A DNA stretch of 23,150 bases from contig BFEA01000653.1 of the NCBI GenBank assembly GCA_003427395.1, forward strand, positions 442,033 to 465,182. The letters run 5' to 3'. Under the pieces are notes generated by a model. It searched no databases. It was not told the DNA's origin and saw only the letters and a list, made by a program, of their open reading frames with translations. Below are positions 1-11,005 of the stretch, one piece after another. The position numbers were made by a program, and so were the translations under genes. The DNA comes from Chara braunii (taxonomy: Eukaryota; Streptophyta; Charophyceae; Charales; Characeae). The stretch's first letter is position 1; every line of letters starts with the position of its first letter.

Positions 1-1000
1 AAACTAATAATGCAACTTTATAAAGTTCAACATCAGAAATGAGATGATCTAGTTGATGGCATCTCCTATATTGACGTCTTTCATATCGAGATGCACATGT
101 ACCATGTTAGAAAGACCACAAGGTTGATAGTCTACGAGCGAAAATTGTGCATACATGTAAATCTATAGTTTTATAAAATTTTAAGACATAAGTTCAAATA
201 TGGACTTTGAAAACACAAGATGCACACTTACATTTGTTTTCCTTAACGAATTGTAATAAAATATATGGTTATTTTTTTTGAACAAATCATCATTCAAGTA
301 TGAATGCTTTATTCACATACTAATAAACATAAGTTGAAAATGAGAATAAAAAACAAGAAGGAAGATAATAAGATTAAAAGTTATGAATAGTACCATTAAA
401 AGTGTTCTTATAAGATGTACATTTGATACATCGACAAATGTCTTAGTTATCGTACTTATGTAAAAAAAATAATGCAAACATCAACACATTGATAAGGAAG
501 GTGCAATAAAATAGTGTAACTTTATTAAATAATGTTAGATGGTATCAATTAAAATATATTTCATAAGGATGTTAAAAAATTACTTAGATTTAAAGTAGAG
601 TATACAATTGTCAATATTTGTCAACAAATGAAAAACACAAAGCAAAAATACATGATGTGGGTCTACGGGCTTATTATGACGAACATTTTTTTAAAGTTTA
701 CTATTATAAGCAAGACATCTATGCGGAGTAATATGAATTGTGAGGAAAAAGTAAAAAGGTATAATATGAAATATTACAAGTTGTATATCTATGCATGAAG
801 ATATGGTAATAACATTGATAAAACACAAAGAAAGGACATTCTTTATTTTATCAAAATTGTCAAGATAAGTGGCAAGCGTGCGAATTTGGATTTGTTAATG
901 AAAAAATTTACAATTGAAGTCTTACCACATAATCATATGAGGAACGTGATCAACAAACCCATATGTTATTAACACTAGCAAAGTTGTATGGTCGTATTTA
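1..1000. other. AT-rich flank without recognisable gene
   Basis: This stretch is AT-rich with no ORF of note on either strand and no RNA gene or transposon end that I can recognise. Its composition continues after the small element at 1009-1242, so it is probably the original host or old-repeat background into which that element inserted. Confidence 0.6.
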
Positions 1001-1250
1001 ATATAACACTAGGCTACCAACCAGGTCGCCCGGGTCACCCTATTTTTCCGTGCAGCCCGACCGTGCAAGGACCAAGGAAGGTCCCAAAAAAAAAAAAAAA
1101 AAAAAAAATTCATTTAACACTTTTTGTCGTAGGGTCTTATCGAAAATTTTTACCAACTTTAGATTAAAAATTTTAATTTTTTTTTTTTTTTTTTTTTCCC
1201 GCCTGGCCGGGCAAGTGGACCCGGGCCACTTTGGTAGCCTAGATATAACA
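1001..1250. mobile_element. Miniature inverted-repeat element (hAT-like) with 8-bp target duplication
   Basis: The element itself is 1009-1242 (234 bp). It starts with CTAGGCTACCAA (1009-1020) and ends with the perfect reverse complement TTGGTAGCCTAG (1231-1242). It is flanked by the direct repeat ATATAACA at 1001-1008 and 1243-1250. After a short unmatched gap the inverted similarity resumes with CCCGGGTC on both sides. Inside, a run of about 23 A (1086-1108) and a run of about 21 T (1177-1197) are also mutually complementary, so the whole element can fold on itself. It has no coding capacity. The 8-bp duplication is typical of hAT transposons; the superfamily call rests on that alone. Confidence 0.85.
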
Positions 1251-1274
1251 TGAATAATGTTATCTCAAACGAAC

Positions 1275-1330
1275 TGACCCAAAATATAATTTTATTTTTT
1301 ATTTTTTATTTTTTTTATTTTTTTTTTAAG
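1275..1330. repeat. T/A low-complexity tract
   Basis: A T-rich run repeatedly interrupted by single A, directly downstream of the miniature element. It has no further recognisable structure. Confidence 0.8.
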
Positions 1331-1758
1331 TAGAACCTTATGGTTCAAGGCCAAAATGTAATATTCAGTTTATACCATCATTTAAAAATAATACGTTGAT
1401 AATTACAAATGCATTGCAAATAAAACTTCAATTTTCAAGTACACAAAAGAAATAACGTAAATATTGAGGATTTTGCAATATGCCAATAATTAAGAACAAG
1501 GATAAACATCAATGTTTATAATTAACGATTAAAAAATTTGAATCATGTCAAGAAATAAGACAAATATTAAGGATTTTGCATATAGCAATAATCAAGAAAT
1601 ACCTGTGTAGTACTATGCAATTCGCGTTCACCAACAAACGTTCGCGAACACCTCCCGAAATGGAACAAACACGAACATAGATTTTTTATATTTATTTTTA
1701 TTTTAGTTGAGAATCAACAAAGTACTTGTAAAAACTTTATTCCATTTTCAAGCAAGAG

Positions 1759-1762
<4 letters not shown>

Positions 1763-1856
<94 letters not shown>

Positions 1857-1857
1857 G
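1763..1857. repeat. Compound microsatellite (AT)n-(AG)n-(G)n
   Basis: Uninterrupted AT dinucleotides run over 1763-1810, AG dinucleotides over 1811-1845, then a run of G to 1857. ORFs across it are repeat translations only. Confidence 0.95.
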
Positions 1858-1880
1858 ACACGCGATCCCCTGTAGTCTAA

Positions 1881-1955
1881 ATGTAGAAAACGAGAGTGAA
1901 TCTCCCGTGAGAACACGGGAACATACACCGACACCATAATGGTGGTGTCTTGTAT
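1881..1955. repeat. Diverged single arm of the 2084-2327 inverted-repeat family
   Basis: Positions 1881-1901 match the arm sequence of the two elements at 2084-2327 (AAAACGAGAGTGAATCT here, AAACGAGAATGAATCT there). It is followed by a hairpin, TCCCGTG (1902-1908) with CACGGGA (1913-1919), and by a second hairpin around 1931-1950. No opposite arm was found. Confidence 0.5.
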
Positions 1956-1991
1956 CACATTTTTGCAGAAGATTAATTTCGATTTACATAT

Positions 1992-2017
1992 TGTGTGTGT
2001 GTGTGTGTGTGTGTGTG

Positions 2018-2057
<40 letters not shown>
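1992..2057. repeat. (GT)n microsatellite
   Basis: GT dinucleotides with one interruption near 2018 (GCATG). Confidence 0.95.
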
Positions 2058-2060
<3 letters not shown>

Positions 2061-2083
2061 ACTTTGCCCTGCACTTTCCAAAC

Positions 2084-2201
2084 GTGCAAAACGAGAATGA
2101 ATCTTCGCTTGAACGCGAGAAGATAGACTGCCATTATGATTGTAATAATAATGGTGCAACTTCCTGCGTTCTTGCGGGAGATTCATTACCGCTTTTCACA
2201 T
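2084..2201. mobile_element. Small inverted-repeat element, copy A
   Basis: The left arm at 2084-2119 starts GTGCAAAACGAGAATGAATC. The right arm at 2162-2201 is its imperfect reverse complement over nearly 40 bp. The spacer is about 40 bp and nothing is coded. Copy B (2240-2327) has the same arms in the same arrangement, so this is a small foldback or MITE-like family. I could not identify a convincing target duplication. Confidence 0.65.
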
Positions 2202-2239
2202 TTGGAGAGTGGCAGGCGGAGTGCCCTCTCCCTCTCTCT

Positions 2240-2327
2240 ATGTGTGAAACGAGAATGAATCTTACATGAGATACTGGCGGTCTATCCTCCCACGTTCTCA
2301 CAAGAGATTCATTCTCGTTTTGCACAT
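2240..2327. mobile_element. Small inverted-repeat element, copy B
   Basis: The left arm begins near 2240 with ATGTGTGAAACGAGAATGAA. The right arm at 2286-2327 contains ATTCATTCTCGTTTTGCACA, its reverse complement. The arms match those of copy A. The spacer between arms is only about 10-15 bp, so the unit is almost a pure foldback. Confidence 0.65.
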
Positions 2328-2340
2328 TATGTATTTTCAA

Positions 2341-2553
2341 AGGACGTTGAGCCTGATTCTCAATAAAACAGGTGTATCAATGGGACGTTGGACCCAGTTT
2401 CCTACAGGTGTCGCTCCCCACCAATAGACAGAGCAGCCCGACAGTTAAGCCCTCAACTCTGACAGTTCTCTTACCACCGTTGGGAGAGAGGGCTTACACA
2501 AGGGATTTTGAGATTGGAAAAAAAAAAAAAAGTCGAGTAGAAGGTCAAGAACC

Positions 2554-2556
<3 letters not shown>
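2341..2556. other. Unresolved single-copy stretch with an A-run
   Basis: Mixed-composition sequence ending in a run of A at 2518-2531. I recognise no gene or element end. The short ORFs on both strands run into the flanking microsatellite and are not supported. Confidence 0.4.

Positions 2557-2558
<2 letters not shown>

Positions 2559-2604
<46 letters not shown>
2559..2604. repeat. (CT)n microsatellite
   Basis: CT dinucleotides followed by a short alternating GCGAGCG stretch. Confidence 0.95.
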
Positions 2605-2605
<1 letters not shown>

Positions 2606-3289
2606 AGCGCGAGCGCGTGTGACGTGCGTACGTGCGAGCGTGTGCAATGCCCCCCCGCCCTGCCCACTATCCCATTGGCCTCCCAGCCCCCCGCCAACAC
2701 CACCATCCCCTCCCCCCCTACACCCTTGCACACACACACGAACATGCTCACTGTCCTTTTTCCCCCATTCGTGCGAACATGTTCATGTCATGTTCGCCCA
2801 AATACACAAACGTGTTCGCATGTTCAGAAAGTTGGTGAATGTGTTTAATGTGCTACAAGGGGAGAAACATTGAGGACTATAATTAAACATTGAAAAATTG
2901 AACACATTCCTCAAACATATAACTATATATTTTGATATGTTAAAATTTCAAGGGACTTATGGATTATGTACACCGACAATTTGAAAAAGAATGGCTTTGC
3001 ATTTCTCGTATTTCCAAAATATTTTTATGGTTCGATAATCAGAGGCATAATTTAACTATATTGGATCAGACTATCCTCCAATGTATAAGCGAAATATACT
3101 TTATAAAATCAAATTTAAACAATAATAAGAATTAAAAGGTGATTTACTATACATATATTTGTTATGAAGTGAAACTCCTACCCAATTTTTTTTTCAAACG
3201 AGTAGTTAGTGCATCAACACCAATGCTTTTAATCACAAGGGAAAAAAATGAATTTACTGTGTGTTGATATAATGAGTTCAGTGAAACTT
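2605..3289. other. C-rich then AT-rich non-coding sequence
   Basis: 2640-2740 is C-rich with short CACACA runs. 2740-2835 contains several GAACATGTTC-like self-complementary words (near 2775-2830). From about 2870 to 3289 the sequence is AT-rich with nothing recognisable. The composition changes sharply to GC-rich at about 3290, which I take as the approximate start of the LINE. Confidence 0.45.
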
Positions 3290-4996
3290 TGCGTCGGTAG
3301 CGCTAACTGCCGCGGGGCGCAACCGTGGGGTATCAGCGTGGCCTGGTAAACCACGTCCCACCAGACACTCGCGAGGAGCAAGCGTCGGCCGTCATCGCCA
3401 CAGTGTAACGCAGGGAGTGAACCTCGTGTATAACACCTGGGCGTGGCACTGGACGTGAGGGGGCGGGAGCCGGAAGAAGCGGACTACACGTGAGCTCGCT
3501 CGGAAGAGGAGCGCACATCGCTCACGGGTACCGAACTCCGCGTGCGGACCTGAGCGTGAAGTCGAGTTGCGAGGACGACGATGCTACGAAAGAAGACTAC
3601 AATTCGGTGATGTTATTAACGAGACGACAACGTCTACACTCGGAGAGAGGTCAACGAGGGGAGACTATCTGGAACGAGTGAGACCGTGGAACCATCTGGA
3701 AGTCGGCAAAGCATGGGGTGAGAAGGCGACTGAAATTAGAGGAAAGGGGGGACCAGATACGACGAGACAACGAGGATATCTGGTAAGTGGAAGGAATACG
3801 GGGAAATAGAGGATAAAACCCGATTTGCTCAAAAAAAGGTGAAATACTGGAAAGACAGAGAGGGAGGAGAAGAAGTGGGAGGTGTAGAAGGAAGGGCAGG
3901 TAAAGGCAGGAAAATCGGTGATCAGGAACAAGGGGAAAGAGAAGCAGATCAAAAGGTGAATAGGGGGAGAGAGGTATAGGGGGAAGGGAGGCAAAGAAAA
4001 GGGGGCGAACACGAAAGGGGCGGGGGAACAGGTTGACAGGGAGCAAAGAAAAAAGGAAGGTTAGCGAAGTTCAAGGCGCGACTTGGAGAGGTGTGGGGAT
4101 AACAAATTTATGTAACGCGAGGGGGAGAGCGGCAAAGCGAAGCAAATCGGGATTCCCGGAGTGTGGAGCAATCGTGATTGTCAGATCGGTTGCACCATTC
4201 CCGCCCCTGAACAAGGAAAAGACGGCGGTAGCAATCGGCTTTTGCGGGATCAAAGAGGGAGGCAGAGAGGAAACACGCTATGAAGACGTCGAACTACAGA
4301 TAAAGGAAGGGGAATCGGTGATAAGTTTGAAAAAAGGACAGAGATAAAGCAGATCAGGCACAAGGTGAAAAAGGAGACAAGCAGAGAATAGGGGGAAATG
4401 GGTGTTAAACCAAAAGGGGGAGAGACGACATAAACGCAGGGGTGGAGGGTACAAGGGGAAAAGAGACGAGGGAGAACAGGGAGACGTGGAGAAAAAAGAA
4501 GGGAGCGGAGTGGTGTGAAAGAGCGTATCAAGACAACGTCTGACCATGAGAAAGGGAAAGGAAACCGGAGAGAGAAACGGGTTAAGCAGGAGGAAAGAAA
4601 GCCAGAGCGGGAGTAAGATGAGAGAAAAGGAAGCCACAAGATAAGTTGGGATTGAAGCACGATCGCAAACACGGAAGGGTCCCAACAGCAGAAGTAAAGG
4701 AAGGTAGAGACAAAGCGCCCAGGTAGAGCTCACCCGGCCCCCGGAATCTGCTGAACCAGGGAGCAACCGGTCAAGAAATAAAAAGAAGTAAAAATAAATA
4801 CACAAAAATAAAAAGATAAAAAGGAATAAAACGTAATAAAAAGTAATAAAAAAAAAAAAAAGCGAACAACAGATAACCTTGAACAACCACGAAGTAAATT
4901 TGAGTAATATTAACCAAGGCAAAAGAGAACAGAAAATAGAAAAACGACATACCATAAGCCAACAAAACAAAAAGGCAGGGAGACCGGCATAACATC
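3290..4996 (+). other. Probable LINE 5' leader, purine-rich
   Basis: This lies directly upstream of ORF1. GC content jumps at about 3290, and from about 3600 to 4780 the plus strand is strongly purine-rich (GA-rich), which creates long but meaningless Phe/Leu/Ser-rich ORFs on the minus strand. Two blocks are duplicated about 400 bp apart: ATCGGTGAT at 3914 and 4314, and AAGCAGATCA at 3942 and 4347, each followed by AGGTGA and a G-rich run. Repeated units in the leader are common in LINE 5' ends, where they carry promoter activity. The start at 3290 is judged from composition only. Confidence 0.5.
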
Positions 4997-7899
4997 ATGA
5001 GAGCGACAAATAGGCTACTGCGATCACACAAGCGTTTGGACTCAATGTTGTTTTACAGTGGGGCCATGAGGCAGATGGCTGACGAACAGCTCCAGTTCAA
5101 ACGCTAGTCACACCAGAACACCTCCCTCCTGCCTCCCCCACAGAGGGCGGAAGGTCGGAATAAAAAAATACAGGAGATGAAAGTCATAGAGGTCTTGACA
5201 GAAGAGGAGAAAGAAATGGAGTCTCGGGGGAAAACATCACACAAGGAGAAGAATCCCCTCCCCCCCCAGAATTTGTGTAGTGACTAGCTGGAACCCACCT
5301 GGGCAGACAAGCTCCGTAGTCCGCAACGGAGTCGAACGCTCACCATTCAATGGGGCCAAGGAAGCCCGCGGACCGGGAATCTCGATATCCCCTTGGACGG
5401 GCTACCATCAACATGGGCCTTCTTCATGACAAAACTCCTGCGCCCATCAGCAACAAGAGTGGTAATGCAAGGCGGAAAGCAAGTCATAGTTAAGGCCTAC
5501 CCCAAAAATGGCATTGCATACCGGGATGAAATCTACACGAAACACGCCAATAACTGGGTGTTCCACGATGACGCGGCCTTCAAATCAGTCAACGACAAAG
5601 TTAAATGGATTGGCCACAGACTGGAGACATTGAAAAAAAGCGTTGACTTGGCCCGTGACCAATTTCTGATCCAACCGGCCTCGAACACCCTGTTCACGAT
5701 CCTATGTATGCACGAATCGGACAAGATACCGATCGACGGGTGGAAACGCCTTTGATGTGAACGGTTGGAGGCCCGAATCTACCCATGGGTGCCACAGCGC
5801 AGACTGGGACCGAAAGAGAGGAGGGAACAGTTGATGCAAGACTTCTACTGGGTGGAATTTCGCCATATCCCAGTCAAAATTCAAGCGGCGTTTGTGTATG
5901 ATTTTGGATTGATGTATGGCATTGTCGCATTCATAGACCCCCTCCCCTCTTTCGTGACCAAAAGAGATGATTACTTAATGTTGGCTTTGGACTTCCCCCA
6001 GGGCCAACCATTCTCCCTGGACGTGATCCCATATCAGGTAGGAGAGAAAGAGTACATGATCCATACAACGCACAAACCGAGACCGTAGTGCCATAAATGC
6101 AAAGCATATGCCCACCTGAGTACAGGAGTATGTATGCCCACTGCATCCACAAAAAAGGACACGGGCAACTGGGAGACTGCAGAGAGACCCGGTCAAGGTA
6201 ACCCACTGGAGAACGGTGGACCGGGACACGAGGGATGGGTATACATTGAGGATCGCACGAAGGATGGCACGGTAGTTGGCTGGAAATGAGAGAGAACTGG
6301 GGAACCGGACTAGGGGTCGCCTCCCCCAAGTACATGGACCCTCCCAGCACCAGTGGAGGAGAAGGTATAGGAGACGCAGACGAATCTCCTACAAGGAAAC
6401 ACGGAAAACGCAGGCTGGAAAATGGTGCGGAAGAAAGCAGGAAAAGGAGTGTGGATTCAAAAACAAAAGACGGAACCCGGAAGTCGCGAGAGGAGAACCT
6501 CTGTCCCCAAGACACCCCAGGCCCTGCGGCAGGACAGTATATCCCGGAAGAAGAAGTCGCAGAGGGAACAAGGGTCCAAAAGAAGCATCTCACCGCCTCC
6601 GAACATACACAACAGAGCGGGACCGAGGTGACAAAGGAAAAAAACACATTGAAAGGGGAAACAACAACACAATAGAGCAGAATCACCCCCTCCAGTTAGT
6701 TGGGACAAGAGAGAGCGGAGATACAACCGGAGGGACAGGCGGAGGTGAGGGGGATGGAGGTGAAGCCAGGGCTGCGGGGGGAGGTGAATTTGGAGCAATG
6801 TAGGGGGGCAGTAGAAGGACACCTCCAAGTAGGACAGATGACTGACACCGACCCCTTCCAGGCAGCTTTCGATTCAGAACCTATGGACATAGACCCCCTC
6901 CCAGTCAACGTTAGCACATCACTCGAGGGCTTAGACCAGGGACAAGATTCAGAAGGCGAGGACTCGGAGTAAGGGGCACCGCCACAGCATCTACCCTTGG
7001 AACAAAAACTGGTGGCCACTGCAGAGTGGCTAATGGGAAACATGAAAGCAAAACATGGCCCCCTCACTGACGAATTATGGGATAAGACATACCTAGAATT
7101 ATTCCCCATGCTCGACACAAGCACCTCGCTTAAAAACGTGCTGGAAAAGGGACTGCAACCTGGGGTGAGGTGGACGGATGCGTGGCACAGATTAACGACA
7201 ATTTTCTTCGCGAGATTCCAACCACCCCGTGCAATAGTAACAGAGGAGCCGGAACAGGAGGGGTCATGTGCCGAGGCAGAGAACCAACAGCACCAAAGGA
7301 CACAGGACCCCCCGGAACTGCAACAACCATCCCTACCTCCGAACCCGGACCCTCCAGACCCAGATGAGAACACACCACTGGATCTGGTGCGGAAAAGAAA
7401 ACTCAGACAACTGGTCGAGACGGGTCCCGATTTTGGGCCGTTGTCACAGACAACCATGCTGCTTATTCCGGTCCGGAAGAGAAATGAGAAATGGGAAGTG
7501 GGCCTGTTTCCGGAAAGGAATGGCAAACAGGGGATTGTCACGCTACAGGGCTGATCGTCTTTTTGGGCGGAGAACAACTGGTCAAAAGCTGCGGCTGAAA
7601 TTTCGCAAATGCAATTAGAAGCCCACATTGCAGAATCCTTACCGCCAGGGGCGCAGGCCGTGATCTCGATTTTATTAGGCCCCAACAAAATAACACAAAG
7701 GGATGTTTACATACGATACGATCCAACCAGGGAGGCAAACATGAAATGGCACACCCGCGCCCAACTACTGAACCTACAAATGGTCAAGATTGGACACAGC
7801 GATATGTGGACTGAACAGGATGTTCAAAGGTGCTTATGTGCCCTCCTTAGACAGGGCCAAGAGTGGGACTGGGACCAACTGTCGTGGACCCGCCTGTAA
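4997..7899 (+). pseudogene. LINE ORF1 (RNA-binding CCHC protein), degraded
   Basis: The first part is in one frame from an ATG at 4997 (other in-frame ATGs at 5066 and 5075) to about 6631. The second part lies one frame over from about 6690 to the TAA at 7897. Stops interrupt it at 5105 (TAG), 5285 (TAG), 5753 (TGA), 6086 (TAG), 6287 (TGA), 6311 (TAG), 6368 (TAG), 6673 (TAG), 6970 (TAA) and 7552 (TGA). Around 5840-6085 the translation (FYWVEFRHIPVKIQAAFVYD, then a GIVAFIDPLPSF stretch) resembles the domain before the zinc knuckle in L1/Tx1 ORF1 proteins. It is followed at 6089 by CHKCKAYAHLSTGVC, a C-x2-C-x4-H-x5-C knuckle. A basic, proline-rich linker and an uncharacterised C-terminal region follow. 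ORF1 proteins of this type bind LINE RNA. ORF2 starts 19 bases after its stop. At about 2.9 kb it is long for an ORF1. Confidence 0.75.
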
Positions 7900-7917
7900 G
7901 AAACATAAGAGGATATA

Positions 7918-9979
7918 ATGAATAACATGAGCAAGATAGACCCTGTCAGAGCAGTGTACGGGAAGGACCGAATCTGGAACCAATGCACGAGAGCAACCGA
8001 TCTAGACTTACGCTCCTTGAACGTGAATGGTCTGGCCCCCTGCAAATCAGATAAGCAAAATGCAATCTGGGACTTGATGAGAGGAGTGGGGGGTAGGAAC
8101 TGGCCAGACATAGTATGTGTCCACGAAACACACTTGATAGACACCCCAGAGCACAACCGCATTCACAAGTCGATCAGGCCGTATAAAGTCTTCAGGGCTC
8201 ACGCCCCGAGGCCAGGAAGCGCTGGGGTGGCCATCTGGATCCCCCCGGAGTCCCGGGCAGACCCGGTCCACTTGGTGGTGGTCCTGGTGGATCAAGAGGA
8301 AGGGCGACGGGTGTCTGTCCTGGTTACACTGGAACTTGAAATTGTATGCATATTATGTATCTACGCCCCCAACAATATAAGCGAGAGAAGAACCTTCCTT
8401 GAGAATATCAAAGTGCAGATACTGGAAGGGGTTCCGGTCATTTTGTCGGAGACTTCAATGCAGCCCCGGATAGATGGTTGGACAGATGGCGGATGCCCTC
8501 CCCGACCTCGATGTATGTGGAGGAGGATGAGCGGATGATAAACGACCTATATCTCTCACTGAAAGTATTTGACTCATTCCGGAAACAAAATCCAGATACT
8601 AGATTCTACTCATGTTTACGAAAAACTGGAACCGAAAGCCAAACGAGATCCCGGATCGACCTAATTCTTATCTCGAAGGACATGGGGGGTTCCCTACTTC
8701 TGGCAGCAATCCTACCTGCAAGCCCGTATCCGAGCCTCGATGACAAAATGTGCATGGTCACTCTTTCCTTTCGAAAGAAGCGACCCGGTTTCTATAAACT
8801 TAACACATACATCCTATAACAGAAAACCTTTCCGAACTACACTACGGACTGCTGGACATACTGGCACTTGCAAAAGCAGCACTTCCAGCAGTCAATAGAC
8901 TGGTTTAATAATGGATTATTATACCTGGGTAAAAAGGTCATGAATACTCTAAACTGTTAGCAGCTAGAAAACATCAGCGGGAAATGAAAATTCACCAACA
9001 ATTGCAGCAACTCGAGCACCAAGACCAGTCTAACGACACCCAACATTCACAGTCAGAAGAATATCTAGAGATACAAGCACTGAGACAACGACTCCAAATT
9101 TTGTCACACAACGTTGGGAGGGAACACGGATAAGAGGACGGCTAACAAGATACCACACAAAATGAACAATGGATAAAAAATTATTCAGCATGGCTCGAGT
9201 ACGTTCGCGCAGAACAACCATCGAAGCACTATATGATCCACGAACTGGTCACTAGGATATCATCACCTCCACCCCCCATTGTACACAGATAGCAAGATCT
9301 TTCTACCAGGACCTGTTCACCTCAAGGTGTGCCCGACAGAAAAGGAAGACAAGAGAGAAAAAAATCGGGGACTTCTTGGAACCACTGGAGAAAACCCTGA
9401 CTGGACAGCAAAGAACAGACCGGAATTGCACCCTGTCCGAAGAGGAAATATGGATGGCGATGTTGCAGATGGAAGAAGAGAAAACGTCGGGCATAGATGG
9501 GTTTCCAAAGGAATTCTGGGAAACCTTCTGAACTCAAATGGCCACGGACCTTATAGAGTTCTATCAGGAGGTGTGGGAAACAGGGAGAATGAGAGAGCTG
9601 GTGGGACAGGGTGTCCTCACCTTGTTACACAAAAAGGGAGACAAAATGAATATTTGAAATTACAGGCCAATAACCTTGCTCACAGTGGTTTACAAAATGT
9701 TGGCGAAGGCTCTAGCAAACCGACTACTCCCATTTTGGAAGATATCATACATCCGATGCAAACTGGGTTTATCAAAGGGCGCAAGATACATGATAACATA
9801 CTATTAGTTAACGAACTACTTAAACTAACAAGACAGGACAAACAAAATGCGGCAGTGATCTTTATAGACTTTGAAAAAGCCTATGACCACGTGGACTGAC
9901 TCTTCCTGGACAAATGTATGGAAAAAATGAATATAGGGCCTGTTTTCCGGCACTAGACCGAAATACTCCATCACAACGC
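7918..9979 (+). pseudogene. LINE ORF2, 5' part: endonuclease and start of reverse transcriptase
   Basis: The ATG at 7918 opens an APE-type endonuclease. Visible motifs are SLNVNGL near 8011, HETHL at 8122-8136, YAPNN at 8361-8375, GDFN at 8448-8459 and SRIDLIL near 8647. A 1-nt loss near 8441-8447 shifts the frame just before GDFN, and the usual SDH motif reads LDD near 8740. A degraded linker follows. The RT part begins near 9439 with TSGIDGFPKEFW, then NYRPITLL, GFIKGRKIHDN and the motif A core FIDFEKAYDHVD (first catalytic Asp) near 9861-9896. Another 1-nt loss lies near 9740. Stops occur at 9529, 9655, 9897 and 9954. The coding sequence is cut at 9979 by the insertion starting at 9980 and continues at 17267. 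Confidence 0.85.
9973..9979. repeat. Target-site duplication, left copy (ACAACGC)
   Basis: ACAACGC directly precedes module X; the identical heptamer is at 17260-17266. Collapsing the two copies restores continuous LINE ORF2 reading frame across the junction. Confidence 0.75.
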
Positions 9980-10440
9980 TGTCGAGCGCATCGATCCGGC
10001 ACCGCACGTGGCAGCGCGGGACCCTCTTGGCCGCGTCACACAAGAGTTGGACCCACCTCGACACGAACGCATAAATGGAGCTTCCTTAGGCCGCTCCGGC
10101 CGAGTGCGCCAGCCATACCTCTCGCGAGCCCCTATGACAGGATAGGGCCTACGCGAGGCACAACTTACCTCCACCTTACCAAAGCTGTCACCTCCCTTCG
10201 GTGGGCGTATCCCCGTCGAGCTACCAGTCCACAATACGAAAGCTAATCAGTTGCAATCGCAGAGGTGGACCAACCGAGGGCGTTTCTCGTTCGCTGTAGC
10301 ATATGGGGTACGCGCAGTAATACGCCTATCGGACCCGCACGCAAACCGACATCTTGGGGGGCTGAGGTCCCAAGCGCGACTCGTCGTCGGTCGACTAGGA
10401 CGCATCCCACACACCACGCGCAAACCACTTTACAAACACA
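9980..10440 (+). repeat. Module X, copy 1
   Basis: About 460 bp shared with 18315-18790, interspersed with indels. Shared blocks include GCGCATCG near the start, GTCAC near 10036, GTGCGCCAG at 10104, GACAGGA at 10136, GCTGTCACC, GGGCGTATCCC, CGAGCTAC, TGCAATCGCAGAGGT at 10252, CAACCGAGGGCGTTT and GGTCGACTAGGAC at 10389. It is followed by an A-rich and then CA-rich stretch (10425-10465). No ORF is conserved between copies, so the conservation is probably at DNA or RNA level. Both copies begin exactly where LINE sequence ends, so this looks like the left end of a mobile element. Confidence 0.75.
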
Positions 10441-10706
10441 AAAAAAAATAACACACACACGCACGCACATACAACACGGCACAACACAAGCAACGCGACA
10501 ACGCTCCTAGCCCCTCGGTAGCCAACCCATAACTTCCCGACACGGAAATCGGACAAGCGTCGCACGCGTGATTTAATATAAAACTGCGCGGACGCAGGGC
10601 TAACCTATATCGGCTCGCAATGCAAACGTACGCAAGCAGTCGCAATGATGACGTACTATGTAGTGCCCATAATCGTGCGGTCCTTGTTAATCTCAAGGGT
10701 CACATT
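10441..10706. other. A- and CA-rich start, then GC-rich unresolved stretch
   Basis: An A-run and short CACACA runs (10440-10470) are followed by about 230 bp of GC-rich sequence with no recognisable gene. A block at 10563-10590 (CACGCG, then AAACTGCGCG) weakly resembles 17104-17125 near the other end of the insertion. Confidence 0.4.
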
Positions 10707-10911
10707 CGACACTCAAGTGTCGGCTGACAGGCGCCTTGAGGGTTAATCTCTCGGCGCTCGACAACCGCCATGCGCGGTTGAAAACCACACCCTCTTCTGC
10801 ACCCTGTGCAGAGGGGTTGAGTAGGCAGCTTTAAGCTGTCGTGGCGGTCAAACATCAAGGGGTTTGACTTTGACGGCTTCCATGGACTACAACGTCCAAC
10901 CATAAAACCCC
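10707..10911. repeat. Hairpin cluster 1 (seven consecutive stems)
   Basis: Consecutive stems: CGACACT/AGTGTCG (10707-10722); GCGCC/GGCGC (10731-10757); CAACCGC/GCGGTTG (10762-10780); a roughly 10-bp stem with one bulge and one G-U pair around CTGCA/TGCAG (10791-10816); GGCAGCT/AGCTGTC with one G-U pair (10824-10840); GTCAAAC/GTTTGAC (10847-10868); TGGAC/GTCCA (10883-10898). GGGGTTT (10859-10865) could instead pair with AAACCCC (10905-10911). The stems are unrelated to each other in sequence. Confidence 0.75.
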
Positions 10912-11005
10912 TAAAAAGTAGACGAATGGGCCAAGGGCTCCCTCTTATTCCAGCCAGGGTCATGATCTTTTGGGGGTATCCTATCTCTCCTTGGGTGATG
11001 CCCAC

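Noticed and set aside
1737-2840. ORFs across microsatellites
   Set aside because: Translations of dinucleotide repeats only.
3651-5031. Long minus-strand ORFs rich in Phe, Leu and Ser
   Set aside because: They are shadows of the purine-rich plus strand, with no domains and several overlapping frames.
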